The translations under genes and the position numbers were made by a program. From CAVSWT01 sp963775245 (GTDB lineage Bacteria; Bacteroidota; Ignavibacteria; Ignavibacteriales; Ignavibacteriaceae): a DNA stretch of 64,000 nt. The stretch is from the NCBI GenBank assembly GCA_963775245.1, contig CAVZID010000037.1, forward strand, positions 62,001 through 126,000. The letters are read 5' to 3'. Of this stretch, positions 1-9,448 are shown in pieces; the first letter of the stretch is position 1, and every line of letters begins with the position of its first letter. The notes beneath the pieces were generated by a model. It did not search any database and was not told the DNA's origin. It was given only the letters and a program-made list of their open reading frames with translations.

Positions 1-2
1 AC

Positions 3-1616
3 CAGGTTGAAGGAGATATTTTAGATAATATTCAAATCTTTAAAGGATTAAAACCAGAACAAGCAGCTACTGAAGATGGGCTTTTAGTCGATTACTTTAA
101 AGTATATGAAATTAATATTATCCTCGACAATTCCGAAACAAAACAATGCCCGGTTATAATTGAAACTTCGCCATCATTTACAAATATTTTTGGAACTATA
201 GAAAAGATAAACGACGGCAGAGGCGGGTGGTATACTGACTTTACAAAAATTAAGGCTGGTTCATTGTTAAGGGCTAATAACGGATTTTTAGTTATAAATG
301 TAAACCATCTTTTAGAAGAACCAGGCGTATGGCGCATACTGAAAAGAGTTTTAAGCTATAGGAAATTAGAGATACAGGAGTCGCCTACTTATTTTCAAGT
401 CGCTTCTACAATGATAAAACCAGAACCAATACAAATTGACGCAAAAATAATTTTAATTGGTAGTCAATATATCTATTCCATGCTTTCAAACTATGAATAT
501 GATTTTAAAAAAATATTTAAAGTGAAAGCAGACTTTGACTATGAAATTAAAAGGAATGATGAGGTTCTGGTTAAGTATGCTCAGGTTGTAAAAAAATTAA
601 TTACAGACGAAGGGTTGCTAGAATTTGATAATACAGCTATTGCAACTTTAATCGAAATATCTGCTAGGTATGCGGGACAAAAAGATAAATTAACTACACG
701 CTTTTCACAAATAGCCGACTTAGCTCGTGAAGCTAGCTTCTGGGCTAAGGATGATGGATTCAAAGTTGTTAGTGATGCTCATATTAGAAAAGCCTTCGCT
801 TCTGCAAAAGACAGGCATGGAATGCTGGAATCAAAAATTACTGATATGCTTACAGAAGAAACTATTTTAATTGACACCGAAGGTGAACGGATTGGCCAAA
901 TAAACGGACTGGCTGTTTACAATGCCGACTTTTATTCTTTTGGAAGGCCAACCAGAATTACGGCTACGGTTTCTCTAGGAGGCGGAAGCATTATCAATGT
1001 TGAACGTGAAGCAGGAATGAGCGGCAGGCATTATAACAAAGGTGTACTTATTATCTCCGGTTATTTCCGTGAAACTTTTGGACAGGATCAGCCCTTATCA
1101 TTTAATGCAAATCTTGTGTTCGAACAATCTTACGGTACTGTTGACGGCGACAGTGCTTCGTGTGCAGAAATTTTTGCGCTGGTTTCCACTTTAGCCGGAC
1201 TCCCTATTAAGCAATCTATTGCGGTTACAGGTTCTTTAAATCAAAAAGGTGATGTGCAGCCAATTGGCGGAGTAAACGAAAAGATAGAAGGATTTTATGA
1301 TGTATGCAAAGCAAAGAAATTAACCGGCAAACAAGGCGTTATTATGCCTATTCAAAATATAAAAGATTTAATGCTGCGTGAAGATATTATTGAAGCAGTT
1401 GAAAAAGGAGTATTCCACATTTACCCGATTGAAAGAGTAGAAGAAGGAATTGAAATTTTAACCGGGGTTAAAAGCGGCAAGAGGCTTCCCAAAGGTGGTT
1501 ACCCTGAAGGAAGTGCATTTGATTTAGTCGAGAAAAAAATCAAAGATTTATATAGAAAGTCGCGCGCTACAAAACTGTTAAATAATAACGGCAGCCGCAA
1601 GAAAAGGAAAAAATGA
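3..1616 (+). CDS. Lon-family ATP-dependent protease (LonB-like), 3' part
   Basis: The reading frame is open from the left edge, so the start and the Walker A region lie outside the window; about 537 C-terminal residues are visible. The first part is AAA-like (ALRANNGFLVIN-type stretch, frame read through TTG at 264). The C-terminal third is a Lon peptidase domain: the catalytic serine sits in DGDSAS (codon 1152-1154) and the catalytic lysine in GGVNEK (codon 1281-1283), giving the Ser-Lys dyad of the family. The basic C-terminal tail is short. This is the LonB-like/AAA_32 branch rather than classical LonA, inferred from the sequence around the dyad. It degrades misfolded or regulatory proteins in the cytoplasm. 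Its stop overlaps the pyruvate kinase start by four bases (ATGA), suggesting coupled translation. Confidence 0.88.
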   Translation, partial: QVEGDILDNIQIFKGLKPEQAATEDGLLVDYFKVYEINIILDNSETKQCPVIIETSPSFTNIFGTIEKINDGRGGWYTDFTKIKAGSLLRANNGFLVINVNHLLEEPGVWRILKRVLSYRKLEIQESPTYFQVASTMIKPEPIQIDAKIILIGSQYIYSMLSNYEYDFKKIFKVKADFDYEIKRNDEVLVKYAQVVKKLITDEGLLEFDNTAIATLIEISARYAGQKDKLTTRFSQIADLAREASFWAKDDGFKVVSDAHIRKAFASAKDRHGMLESKITDMLTEETILIDTEGERIGQINGLAVYNADFYSFGRPTRITATVSLGGGSIINVEREAGMSGRHYNKGVLIISGYFRETFGQDQPLSFNANLVFEQSYGTVDGDSASCAEIFALVSTLAGLPIKQSIAVTGSLNQKGDVQPIGGVNEKIEGFYDVCKAKKLTGKQGVIMPIQNIKDLMLREDIIEAVEKGVFHIYPIERVEEGIEILTGVKSGKRLPKGGYPEGSAFDLVEKKIKDLYRKSRATKLLNNNGSRKKRKK

Positions 1617-3052
1617 AAACAAACCTGAACAGCATATTTGCTAAAACAAAGATACTTTGCACATTAGGGCCAGCTACTATTTCAACAGAAGAAATAAAGA
1701 GTCTAATTTTATCGGGAATGGATGGGGCAAGATTAAATTTCTCACATGGCAACTACGATTTTTATGAAAAAGTATTTGAAAATATAAATCAAGCTTGTAA
1801 AGAAACAGAATCTCCCTTAGCAATTCTTTTGGATTTGCAAGGTCCTAAAATACGTATTGGTGAATTATCGGAAGATGAAATAGAAATTGAAACCGGCGGG
1901 GAAATTGAGATTACAATTGATGATGTTAAAGGAACAAAAGGAAAAATATCAACTTCGTATAAACAGCTTGTAGCCGACTGTAAAATAAATGAAATAATAC
2001 TTATAGATGATGGTTTAATAAAACTTAAAATCATCAAAAAGAAAAAAAGCTCAATTGGTTGTTTAATAGAAAACGGCGGGGTTCTTCATTCTAAAAAAGG
2101 AATGAATCTACCAGGAATGCAACTGTCAACTCCTTCAGTTACTGAAAAAGATTACCATGACCTTGAATTCGCATTAAAGCACCGCATAGATTACATAGCA
2201 CTTTCATTTGTTAGATCTGCGAATGATATTAAATTATTAAGAGAATGGTTGAAGAAGAATAATTTTTCAATCCCTATAATTGCAAAGATAGAAAAGAAAG
2301 AAGCCGTGGATGATTTCGATAATATACTTGATGTTGCTGATGGAATTATGGTTGCCCGCGGTGATTTAGGTGTTGAGCTTCCTCCTCAAGACGTGCCGAT
2401 TATTCAAAAACAAATTATAAAAAAATGCAACTCAGTTGGAAAGCTTGTAATCACTGCCACACAAATGCTTGAATCAATGATTCATAATCCAATTCCTACA
2501 AGAGCTGAAGCATCTGATGTAGCAAATGCCGTTTGGGATGGAACCGATGTCGTAATGTTAAGCGGCGAAACTTCTGTAGGAAAATACCCATTTAAAGCAG
2601 TACATATAATGAACGATATTATAAAAAATGCTGAAGTTCATATTCCCGAACCAAAGCACACTGATTTTAAAATTCCTGCCAGCATTGAAGAAAATCTTTT
2701 TGATGCTGTTGGAAGAGCTGTAACCGAAATGAGTAAGCAAATAAATGCTGCAGCTATCGTTGCCTTCACATCAAAAGGAAGAACAGCAACCAACTTAGCC
2801 AAATTTAGGCCAAATGCTAAAATCATTGCGTTATCAGACAGCTTTGAAACAATGAACAAGCTCTGTCTTCGTTGGGGAGTGATTTCTGTTTACCTAGAAG
2901 ATTTGAAAAAAGAAAATCTTGTAATTGATAAAGCAAAAAAGCTAATAGTTGAAAATGAACTTGTTAAAGAAGGCGATGTTGTTGTGTTTACTGCTGGGGC
3001 TCCTTATTCTGAAAAGAATAGAAGTAATTGGTTAAAGTTTGAAGTGATATAA
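1613..3052 (+). CDS. pyk: pyruvate kinase
   Basis: This enzyme converts phosphoenolpyruvate and ADP to pyruvate and ATP, the last step of glycolysis. At 479 residues it is the usual length for a bacterial type. Visible signatures are TLGPAT near the N-terminus, RLNFSHG (around residue 40), DLQGPKIR, the active-site stretch IAKIEKKEA (around 223), MVARGDLGVELP (around 246) and TATQMLESM followed by PTRAEASDVANAVWDG (from about 281). The ATG overlaps the stop of the upstream Lon-like gene. No strong terminator is seen downstream, where 224 bp separate it from the convergent ATPase cassette. Identification is secure. Confidence 0.97.
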   Translation: MKTNLNSIFAKTKILCTLGPATISTEEIKSLILSGMDGARLNFSHGNYDFYEKVFENINQACKETESPLAILLDLQGPKIRIGELSEDEIEIETGGEIEITIDDVKGTKGKISTSYKQLVADCKINEIILIDDGLIKLKIIKKKKSSIGCLIENGGVLHSKKGMNLPGMQLSTPSVTEKDYHDLEFALKHRIDYIALSFVRSANDIKLLREWLKKNNFSIPIIAKIEKKEAVDDFDNILDVADGIMVARGDLGVELPPQDVPIIQKQIIKKCNSVGKLVITATQMLESMIHNPIPTRAEASDVANAVWDGTDVVMLSGETSVGKYPFKAVHIMNDIIKNAEVHIPEPKHTDFKIPASIEENLFDAVGRAVTEMSKQINAAAIVAFTSKGRTATNLAKFRPNAKIIALSDSFETMNKLCLRWGVISVYLEDLKKENLVIDKAKKLIVENELVKEGDVVVFTAGAPYSEKNRSNWLKFEVI

Positions 3053-3276
3053 CCTTGAGAAAGCAGATATTAATGATTTATATGAATATTAAAATTGGCA
3101 AGATAATAATTTTTATCTAATATCATATACGCTCAAGTCCAGTAATAATAAGAATTGACAACTGGATATACAATATAGCGTATTTTAATTTTCAGTGCGT
3201 TGATTTATTAACAATATAGCATTAAGCTTTTAGATTTTTGACTGACAATTAAAAGACTGTTATAAAAGGAAAAAAT

Positions 3277-4476
3277 TTAATAATAATTATTTTTAAAATA
3301 ATTATTAAGCCTAGTTTTATTTGCCTTACGAATTTTTGAATGCCCTAATTCATTTATGGTAACCTCGAACAATGTAATTAAATCTGTTCTATCATAAAAG
3401 TATTTGCTATGTGTTGTAAAAAAGAATTGATTTATTGTTGCCTTGTCTATTTCATCATTTATAAATTTAATTAATTCAAGTTGATATAAAGGGGATAGAT
3501 TCAATTCTAATTCTTCTATTAAAATTATCTTTGAACTGCTACTAAAGATATTAATTAAAATATAAATAAGTTGTTGTATTCCAGAACCATAGTTGATAAG
3601 CGGATATCGATTCCCTTTACCATTCTTCAGCATTAGCTCATATTTATTATTAAATTTTGTAAATCCAATTTCTGGCTTTTCGAGAGGGGAATTTAACAAA
3701 TGTTGTTTTAATATTTCGATACCTTGATCCTTCACTTTAAAAGAACCGATTGATGATAAAAGGCTCATAAAGTTTTCATATTCATAAAGATAGAGGGAAA
3801 ATAATGAATCCTTAAACAAATCAGGTTTTAGATAATTACTATAATTTATATCTTCATTATTTGGCATTTCTTTAGTATTCAAAGAATCATTTGTAGGTAT
3901 TCTGTTACTATCTAGAAATAAAACGCAATCATTTAATTCTTTTAAGATAAAATAAAATTGTTCTTGTGAAAGATTATTATACCCAGGGAAATAATCACCT
4001 TCTTGGAATATGACTTTGTTATTCATTTGAACTTCTTTTAACTCTATCCTTGAAGTTGTTTTATTGGTAGCTACAAATTGGCCATTAATAAAAATGTTTG
4101 AATAATCCTTATTTGGTATTGTAATTTTTTCTTCTTTTAGTTCTTCTATTAAAGGAATTTCATTATTATTTAACTCAAGAGTTATATCGAATTCAATTGG
4201 AGAGTCAATATTATTATTAAAAAAAATATACGGAAGATTACTAACTTCCCCTTCCCAGAAATTAGTTAGGTTCGTAACCTGTCTCCGATTCTCTTCCGAA
4301 TTTACTTTCACTTGTTGTCCATAAGTTTTAGACTGGAATACTAGACTGAGAAACTTTAGCATATTTGATTTTCCGCTATTATTAAGACCAAATATCATAT
4401 TAATATTTCCAAATTTAGAAGCTGGGAAATCGTACAAGCTTTTAAAATTTTTAATATAAAAAGATTTTATTTTCAT
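3277..4476 (-). CDS. AAA ATPase of the OLD/AAA_21 type, third gene of a putative defence cassette
   Basis: The 399-residue protein starts MKIKSFYIKNFKSL, typical of RecF/SMC/OLD-like ATPases. It has a Walker A motif GLNNSGKS (residues 30-37), a Walker B IILIEELELNLSP (around 312-324) and a TTHSKYFYD switch region near 353. It ends soon afterwards, so the TOPRIM nuclease domain found in OLD and Gabija ATPases is absent. It is separated from the upstream GHKL ATPase gene by only two bases, so the two are surely co-transcribed. The gene is richer in A+T than the flanking housekeeping genes. A role in phage defence is inferred from context; the biochemical target is unknown. Confidence 0.82.
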   Translation of the reverse strand: MKIKSFYIKNFKSLYDFPASKFGNINMIFGLNNSGKSNMLKFLSLVFQSKTYGQQVKVNSEENRRQVTNLTNFWEGEVSNLPYIFFNNNIDSPIEFDITLELNNNEIPLIEELKEEKITIPNKDYSNIFINGQFVATNKTTSRIELKEVQMNNKVIFQEGDYFPGYNNLSQEQFYFILKELNDCVLFLDSNRIPTNDSLNTKEMPNNEDINYSNYLKPDLFKDSLFSLYLYEYENFMSLLSSIGSFKVKDQGIEILKQHLLNSPLEKPEIGFTKFNNKYELMLKNGKGNRYPLINYGSGIQQLIYILINIFSSSSKIILIEELELNLSPLYQLELIKFINDEIDKATINQFFFTTHSKYFYDRTDLITLFEVTINELGHSKIRKANKTRLNNYFKNNYY

Positions 4477-4478
4477 TT

Positions 4479-6044
4479 TTAACCTATGTAATCTTTAAAT
4501 GTATTTAAAATATCTTCATTTATTTTACTAAATGATTGACGATCTATAATATGTTTTTCTAGATTCAATGTTAAAATAAGATGAAACCTAAAAAATACAT
4601 CAGTGTATTTTTTACCTTTAAATAAAGGATAGTTTTTATTTATTACAATTTTTTTGTTTCTTATTATTAAAGCCGGGAATTCACTATTTTCATACTCCCA
4701 GCTATCTAATTCAAGGTTATAATTAATCTTGCCAAAATCTAATTTGCGCTGAAACTGTTCATCATCTTTAGAAATTACAATTGTTTTATTTTCTTTGTTT
4801 ACCTGCACCGGTTCTTCATTTTTATTTAGCTCTCTTCTTATTACTTTAAATCCTCTATCTTGAAGCTTGTTTATTTTTTGTAACGTATTTTTTGAATCAA
4901 TTGATTTCAAATCTTTAAGTCGGTCAACTTGCTTTACTTCCTTAGAAAAAGTATTTATATCATAAGTTTGAGTTGCAAGGTTGACAAGTCTGTTTCTAAA
5001 ATATTCTTTAAGTTTTTCATAATCCTCATCATAATTAAATTTATCTCGGTCTAGTGAAATTAAATCATTTAAGCCTTCAATAATATTTATATCACCAGTA
5101 AGATGGGTTAAACTTGCTCGTGTACCCGATTCTGTTCCTGCACCAAATGTATCTCTTTGACCAACACCAACATTTAAATTTCTTATCTTAAAAAACCTCG
5201 CTTCTGGTGGATTAATTACACTGTATTTAGTAGCAATAAAATATTTAAACTTTATCTTTCCAATTTTATTATATTCGCCAGTATGCGTTTCTAATATAGT
5301 TTTTGCATGAACATTACGTTTAATGATAGTATTGTTTATTTTTACAATAAATGGTGTTTTTGTAGTATTTTCAAATTTAATTTTAAATTCTTCATCTTTA
5401 TAATCAACCGGTAAATCTTCTGACATCATCCAAATTAACTGATCCATTGGTTTCCAATTTTTTATCGAAAAATGATTTGTTGAAACTTTGTATTTTGGAT
5501 CGAAAAATTGATTAGTTAGTTCAGTAAATCCTTTCATTTCAATTCTTGTAAATTGCTTATTATGAATGGTCCTATCAATTTTCTTCCCACCAGGTATTTG
5601 AATTTTTTCTACTTCTATTAACTCATTTGCATTTGAAAAATAATTAACGCTAGGAATGTTTGCATAGACAACTTCGCTTGAGCCTCGTTTTGATGATTCA
5701 ATATAATAATTTTTACAAAATGGAAATACCGAAAGAAAACCAACTCCAAACTGACCAATAATTTTTCTTCCAGATACTGTCTCGCCTTCTTTTTCTCGCG
5801 ACTGAAATGCAATTCTTAAGTAAAAATCAAAATCTAATTCGGACATTCCATGTCCATTATCTTCTATAGAAATTAATTCTTTTTTTAAATCAATAGAAAT
5901 ATCAACTTTACCGGCATCGGCATCATATGAATTGACTATCAATTCCTTTAAAGCCTTTGGAAAATTTTCGTATGTAGCGCCGCTTAATAGTTTTACTATT
6001 CTTTTGTCAACTTTTATAGATTTCGGCCAAATTTGTTCTTTCAT
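4479..6044 (-). CDS. GHKL-superfamily ATPase (Hsp90/MutL/MORC-like), second gene of a putative defence cassette
   Basis: This 521-residue protein carries a complete N-terminal GHKL ATPase fold: N-box KELIVNSYDADA (E34, N38), G1 box EDNGHGM (61-67) and G2 box GQFGVGFLS (97-105). The arrangement matches HATPase_c_3 proteins of the Hsp90/MutL/MORC group, not sensor kinases, as there is no HisKA domain. The middle region resembles the S5-like transducer seen after such domains, and the last 100 residues are unrecognised. No nuclease motif was found. It overlaps the methyltransferase gene by four bases (ATGA) and sits two bases before the AAA ATPase gene. MORC/MutL-like ATPases are known partners of restriction-modification systems, which supports a defence role by inference. 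Confidence 0.8.
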   Translation of the reverse strand: MKEQIWPKSIKVDKRIVKLLSGATYENFPKALKELIVNSYDADAGKVDISIDLKKELISIEDNGHGMSELDFDFYLRIAFQSREKEGETVSGRKIIGQFGVGFLSVFPFCKNYYIESSKRGSSEVVYANIPSVNYFSNANELIEVEKIQIPGGKKIDRTIHNKQFTRIEMKGFTELTNQFFDPKYKVSTNHFSIKNWKPMDQLIWMMSEDLPVDYKDEEFKIKFENTTKTPFIVKINNTIIKRNVHAKTILETHTGEYNKIGKIKFKYFIATKYSVINPPEARFFKIRNLNVGVGQRDTFGAGTESGTRASLTHLTGDINIIEGLNDLISLDRDKFNYDEDYEKLKEYFRNRLVNLATQTYDINTFSKEVKQVDRLKDLKSIDSKNTLQKINKLQDRGFKVIRRELNKNEEPVQVNKENKTIVISKDDEQFQRKLDFGKINYNLELDSWEYENSEFPALIIRNKKIVINKNYPLFKGKKYTDVFFRFHLILTLNLEKHIIDRQSFSKINEDILNTFKDYIG

Positions 6045-7123
6045 AATCCTATAATTAGAACTTCTCTATTATTGATAGCATCACCATTTTGATGATTTAG
6101 AGCGTATTTATAATGTATACTTCTAGTGTATACTTTATTTTTATTTTTCTTTAACAATTTAACAATTGTTTCAATTGATGGCTTGCCACCTTTTTTATAA
6201 GAAATAACAATTATTGATTTATTAAAAAATTCAAATAATTTTTCAAAAGATTTAATGAGATCCTCTTTTCCAAACTCATCTCCAAATTTGTCAATTTTAA
6301 ATCTTTTATTAATAGTATTTTCATCAATTAGATTTTCCCATTCTGTATAATTAGATAATCCTTCCAAGAAATGATAAGTTCTGTTATAAAATGAAGTTTC
6401 GTTTGATGCATCCTTTTTAAAATATGGCGGATCAAAATATATTAGATCAAATTTGTTTTTCTTTAATTCAAATATAGATTTATTAATCGCATAACATTTT
6501 GCTCCGTTATTAAAAACTAAGCTATTAGCCTCATTAATAAATCTCTCAAAATACTCGCTAAAATTTTTATTCCAAGATTGGAAATTCCCAAATGATCTTT
6601 CTACTTTATTTTTCCTTAAATATAAATTTTTTCGATGAAATAAGTTAAAAGGTCTTTTAATTAGACATGACTGAAATAATGCATATAATGCAATCGCTTT
6701 TTTATATTCAAGAATATTTTTAGAATAAGAATTCATAGAATTTATCGCCTCAATAGCACAATCAATCCATTTGTTTTCACTTGGATAATAATAAATATCT
6801 TTAAAAAACTTTTGGACAATTTTTAAATCAGATCTGTTTTGAGTTTTAAAAAATTCCAAATCTTTCTGAGTAAAAACAACGTTGCTATTTTCTATTATAG
6901 CTTTCCCTATATAAAAATTAAATTTTAAATAGTCATTATACGTTACAGACTTTCCCATTTTTTTAAACATATAACTTACAGAGGCACTCCCTCCAAATGC
7001 ATCCAATACTGTATTAAATTCTAATTCTTTAATGTTATTGTATAACCAAGGAATTATTTTCCGTTTGCTTCCTTGATATCTTGTAGTAGGGAAATTTTTT
7101 AAATTAATGATTAGTTCTTTCAA
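6041..7123 (-). CDS. D12-class N6-adenine DNA methyltransferase
   Basis: This 360-residue Dam-like enzyme is predicted to methylate adenine in a specific DNA sequence using S-adenosylmethionine. The order is that of the alpha (D12) class: YQGSKRK (16-22) and the AdoMet-binding FGGSAS (43-48) near the N-terminus, a central target-recognition region that includes RPFNLFHRKNLYLR, and the catalytic DPPY near residue 230 (YFDPPYFKK). It is the first gene of a three-gene minus-strand operon with a GHKL ATPase and an AAA ATPase. Composition is strikingly AT-rich: one 60-base line at 6301 has only 11 G/C, against 22 of 60 at 1201 in the Lon gene. That suggests horizontal transfer. The target sequence cannot be read from the protein. 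Confidence 0.88.
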   Translation of the reverse strand: MKELIINLKNFPTTRYQGSKRKIIPWLYNNIKELEFNTVLDAFGGSASVSYMFKKMGKSVTYNDYLKFNFYIGKAIIENSNVVFTQKDLEFFKTQNRSDLKIVQKFFKDIYYYPSENKWIDCAIEAINSMNSYSKNILEYKKAIALYALFQSCLIKRPFNLFHRKNLYLRKNKVERSFGNFQSWNKNFSEYFERFINEANSLVFNNGAKCYAINKSIFELKKNKFDLIYFDPPYFKKDASNETSFYNRTYHFLEGLSNYTEWENLIDENTINKRFKIDKFGDEFGKEDLIKSFEKLFEFFNKSIIVISYKKGGKPSIETIVKLLKKNKNKVYTRSIHYKYALNHQNGDAINNREVLIIGL

Positions 7124-7210
7124 TTAATTTCTTTAGTAAATATTTCTTCAAGAATTTAGTTTAAATATAACTATAACAAGATTTATTTATACGCATAAAA
7201 GTTAATCTTT

Positions 7211-7228
7211 TTTATATTTAAATATAAA
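7211..7228. promoter_or_regulatory. 18-bp perfect palindrome between divergent genes
   Basis: TTTATATTTAAATATAAA reads the same on both strands and lies between the methyltransferase cassette (start 7123) and the radical SAM gene (start 7289). It could be an operator, but the whole spacer is extremely AT-rich, so chance is plausible. No regulator gene is part of the cassette. Confidence 0.25.
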
Positions 7229-7288
7229 AATATAACTTTCTTCTATGCAGTTTAAAATTTAATTTAACATAAAAATATTTGAACAACG

Positions 7289-8349
7289 ATGAATGTAAGC
7301 GGGAAAAATATTATTCAATCAAAATCAAACTCGTCTGAAGGCATAATAGCAAAATGGTGGGAACCTGCAGAAAAGAATAAAATTTTATGCACACTTTGCC
7401 CTCGCTACTGCAAGATTGGAGAAGGCCAGCCTGGCTTCTGCTATATAAGACAAAATCACAATGGAAAGCTGTACACTATTGGTTATGGTCGTCCAACCGG
7501 TTTTGCTGTTGACCCCATCGAAAAAAAACCTTTAAATCATTTTTATCCTGGGACAAATGTATTAAGCTTTGGTACTGCAGGATGCAATCTTGGCTGCAAG
7601 TTTTGTCAAAACTGGTCAATAAGTAAAGCAAAGCTTGATGATGAAAATTCTGTTACTGCTTCACCTGAAGAAGTAGTAAGGCTTGCACAAATTTATAATT
7701 CTCCTTCCATTGCTTTTACCTATAATGACCCAACAATATTCGGTGAGTACGTAATCGATATTTCAGAAATAGCTAGAGATAAAGGGATAAACTCCGTTAT
7801 GGTTACAGCCGGATACATTGATAAGAATGCCCGTAAAGAAATATATAAATATATTGATGCTGCTAATGTTGACCTAAAAGGATTTACTGAAAGATTTTAT
7901 AATAAAATTACATACTCACACCTTAATGATGTGCTTGATACATTAATCTGGCTTAAGAATGAAACAGATGTTTGGTTTGAAATAACTACATTATTAATCC
8001 CCGGCGAAAATGATTCTTCAGAAGAAATACAAAATGAATGTGATTGGATTTTGAAAAATTTAGGGGAAGATGTTCCTCGTTACATTTCACGGCATTTCAT
8101 CCGGATTTTAAAATGAGAGACAAGCAAATAACTCCAGCTTTAACATTGCTACGGGCAAGAGATATCGCCATCCAAACAGGAATAAATTTTTGTTATGTGG
8201 GAAATATTCATCATGATGAAGGACAAACAACCTACTGCCCAAACTGCAGTACAAAACTAATTGAAAGAGATTGGCATTCTGTGCTTTCATATAATTTGAA
8301 AGATGGCAATTGTAAAAAATGTGAAACTAGGATACCGGGAGTCTTTTGA
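7289..8349 (+). CDS. amrS: AmmeMemoRadiSam-system radical SAM enzyme, frameshifted
   Basis: The N-terminal part (7289-8116) has CTLCPRYC and the radical SAM cluster motif CNLGCKFCQN. The C-terminal part, in another frame, has LHFTAFHPDFKM, a CPNC zinc-like pair and a final KKCETRIPGVF. The two parts together are the length and layout of AmrS-type (PflA-like) proteins. The junction lies at about 8072-8086: the first frame reads GEDVP and then loses homology, and the homologous frame resumes at LHFTAFHP (codons from 8080). Restoring one missing base joins them. The partner genes AmmeMemoRadiSam A and B are not adjacent here, and the substrate of this family is poorly defined. The break may be a sequence error rather than a true mutation. 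Confidence 0.82.
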
Positions 8350-8418
8350 CTACAAGCTTTCCACTTCAAATCTTCTTTCATTAAACCCAAATTATACATT
8401 AGACATATTTATCCGACT

Positions 8419-8469
8419 GAGCTTGTCGAAAACTGACATTATTTGTGAAATTCATATTTCGATAAGCTC
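8419..8469. repeat. palindromic intergenic repeat (REP-like)
   Basis: GAGCTTGTCGAAA (8419-8431) and TTTCGATAAGCTC (8457-8469) form inverted arms with a single mismatch around a 25-nt loop. The 267-bp region 8350-8616 contains no credible gene besides this element. Similar GAGCTTGTCGAAA palindromes are dispersed in many genomes. It is not followed by a T-run, so a terminator is less likely. Confidence 0.55.
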
Positions 8470-8616
8470 AAGATGACCTTTAGAGTTTAATTTTGTATCT
8501 AAAGCATAATTTGGGGTAAATTATATTCTTCATGTTAAATATTTTTTTGAAAAATGGTTAACTTGACATCCTAATAAAATAATCTTTCGCAAAATAAAAA
8601 GTTAAAAAGGAAGTTA

Positions 8617-9402
8617 ATGGGCATATTAAAAAACAAAATTGTATTTATAACAGGTGCTTCATCCGGCATTGGAAAAGCATGCGCAGAGTTGTTTGCTACT
8701 GAAAAAGCAAATCTTATACTTGCAGCAAGAAGAATTGAAAAATTAAAAAGGCTTTCCGAAACGCTTAAGAAAAAACATAAAATTAAAATTAAATATTTTC
8801 AGCTTGATGTCAGAAATCTTGAAGAAGTTAAGAAAAGTATTTCATCTTTTGAAACAGAATGGAAGAAAATAGATATCCTAATTAACAACGCAGGACTTGC
8901 ACGCGGATTTTCAAAAATTTATGAGGGCGATACTGTTGCTTGGGAAGAAATGATAGATACAAATATCAAAGGACTTTTATTTGTTACCAGGCAGGTGCTT
9001 CCATCAATGGTTAAAAGGGAAAAAGGCCACATAATTAATATTGGTTCTATTGCCGGTCATGAAGTTTATGCTAACGGTAATGTTTACTGTGCAACTAAGT
9101 TTGCGGTTAATGCACTTAATCAATCAATAAGAATTGATGTGATGGATAAAAACATAAAAGTTAGTACCATTGACCCTGGCATGGTTGAAACAGAATTCAG
9201 CATTGTTAGATTCTCTGGGGATAAAACAAAAGCTAAAAATGTTTATACTGGGTTAAAACCTTTAACTGCAATTGATATTGCAAATTCAGTTTTATTCTGT
9301 GCGACACAACCTTCGCACGTAAATATTAATGAAATAATTATTACACCAACAGCACAGGCCTCGGCTACTCAAGCTTATAGAAAACAAAAAAATAGCCGGT
9401 AG
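8617..9402 (+). CDS. short-chain dehydrogenase/reductase, YdfG-like
   Basis: The 261-residue protein is a classical SDR: the Rossmann glycine motif GASSGIG (12-18) binds NAD(P), NNAG stabilises the sheet, and YCATK (around 157-161) gives the catalytic Tyr and Lys. DPGMVETEFS follows as in the YdfG group of NADP-dependent 3-hydroxy acid dehydrogenases. The arginines in AARRIEKLK after the second strand favour NADP. The real substrate cannot be told. The ATG is preceded by AAGGAAG. The gene stands alone and its stop codon lies inside the terminator stem. Confidence 0.9.
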   Translation: MGILKNKIVFITGASSGIGKACAELFATEKANLILAARRIEKLKRLSETLKKKHKIKIKYFQLDVRNLEEVKKSISSFETEWKKIDILINNAGLARGFSKIYEGDTVAWEEMIDTNIKGLLFVTRQVLPSMVKREKGHIINIGSIAGHEVYANGNVYCATKFAVNALNQSIRIDVMDKNIKVSTIDPGMVETEFSIVRFSGDKTKAKNVYTGLKPLTAIDIANSVLFCATQPSHVNINEIIITPTAQASATQAYRKQKNSR

Positions 9403-9420
9403 ATTTTTATACCGGCTATT
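9391..9420 (+). terminator. Rho-independent-type hairpin after the SDR gene
   Basis: AATAGCCGGTA (9391-9401) pairs perfectly with TACCGGCTATT (9410-9420), overlapping the SDR stop codon. The tract of T residues lies further downstream (about 9437), so it may act as a terminator for one or both converging genes. Confidence 0.65.
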
Positions 9421-9448
9421 ATGTTTACCTGGATTGATTTTTTTTAGT

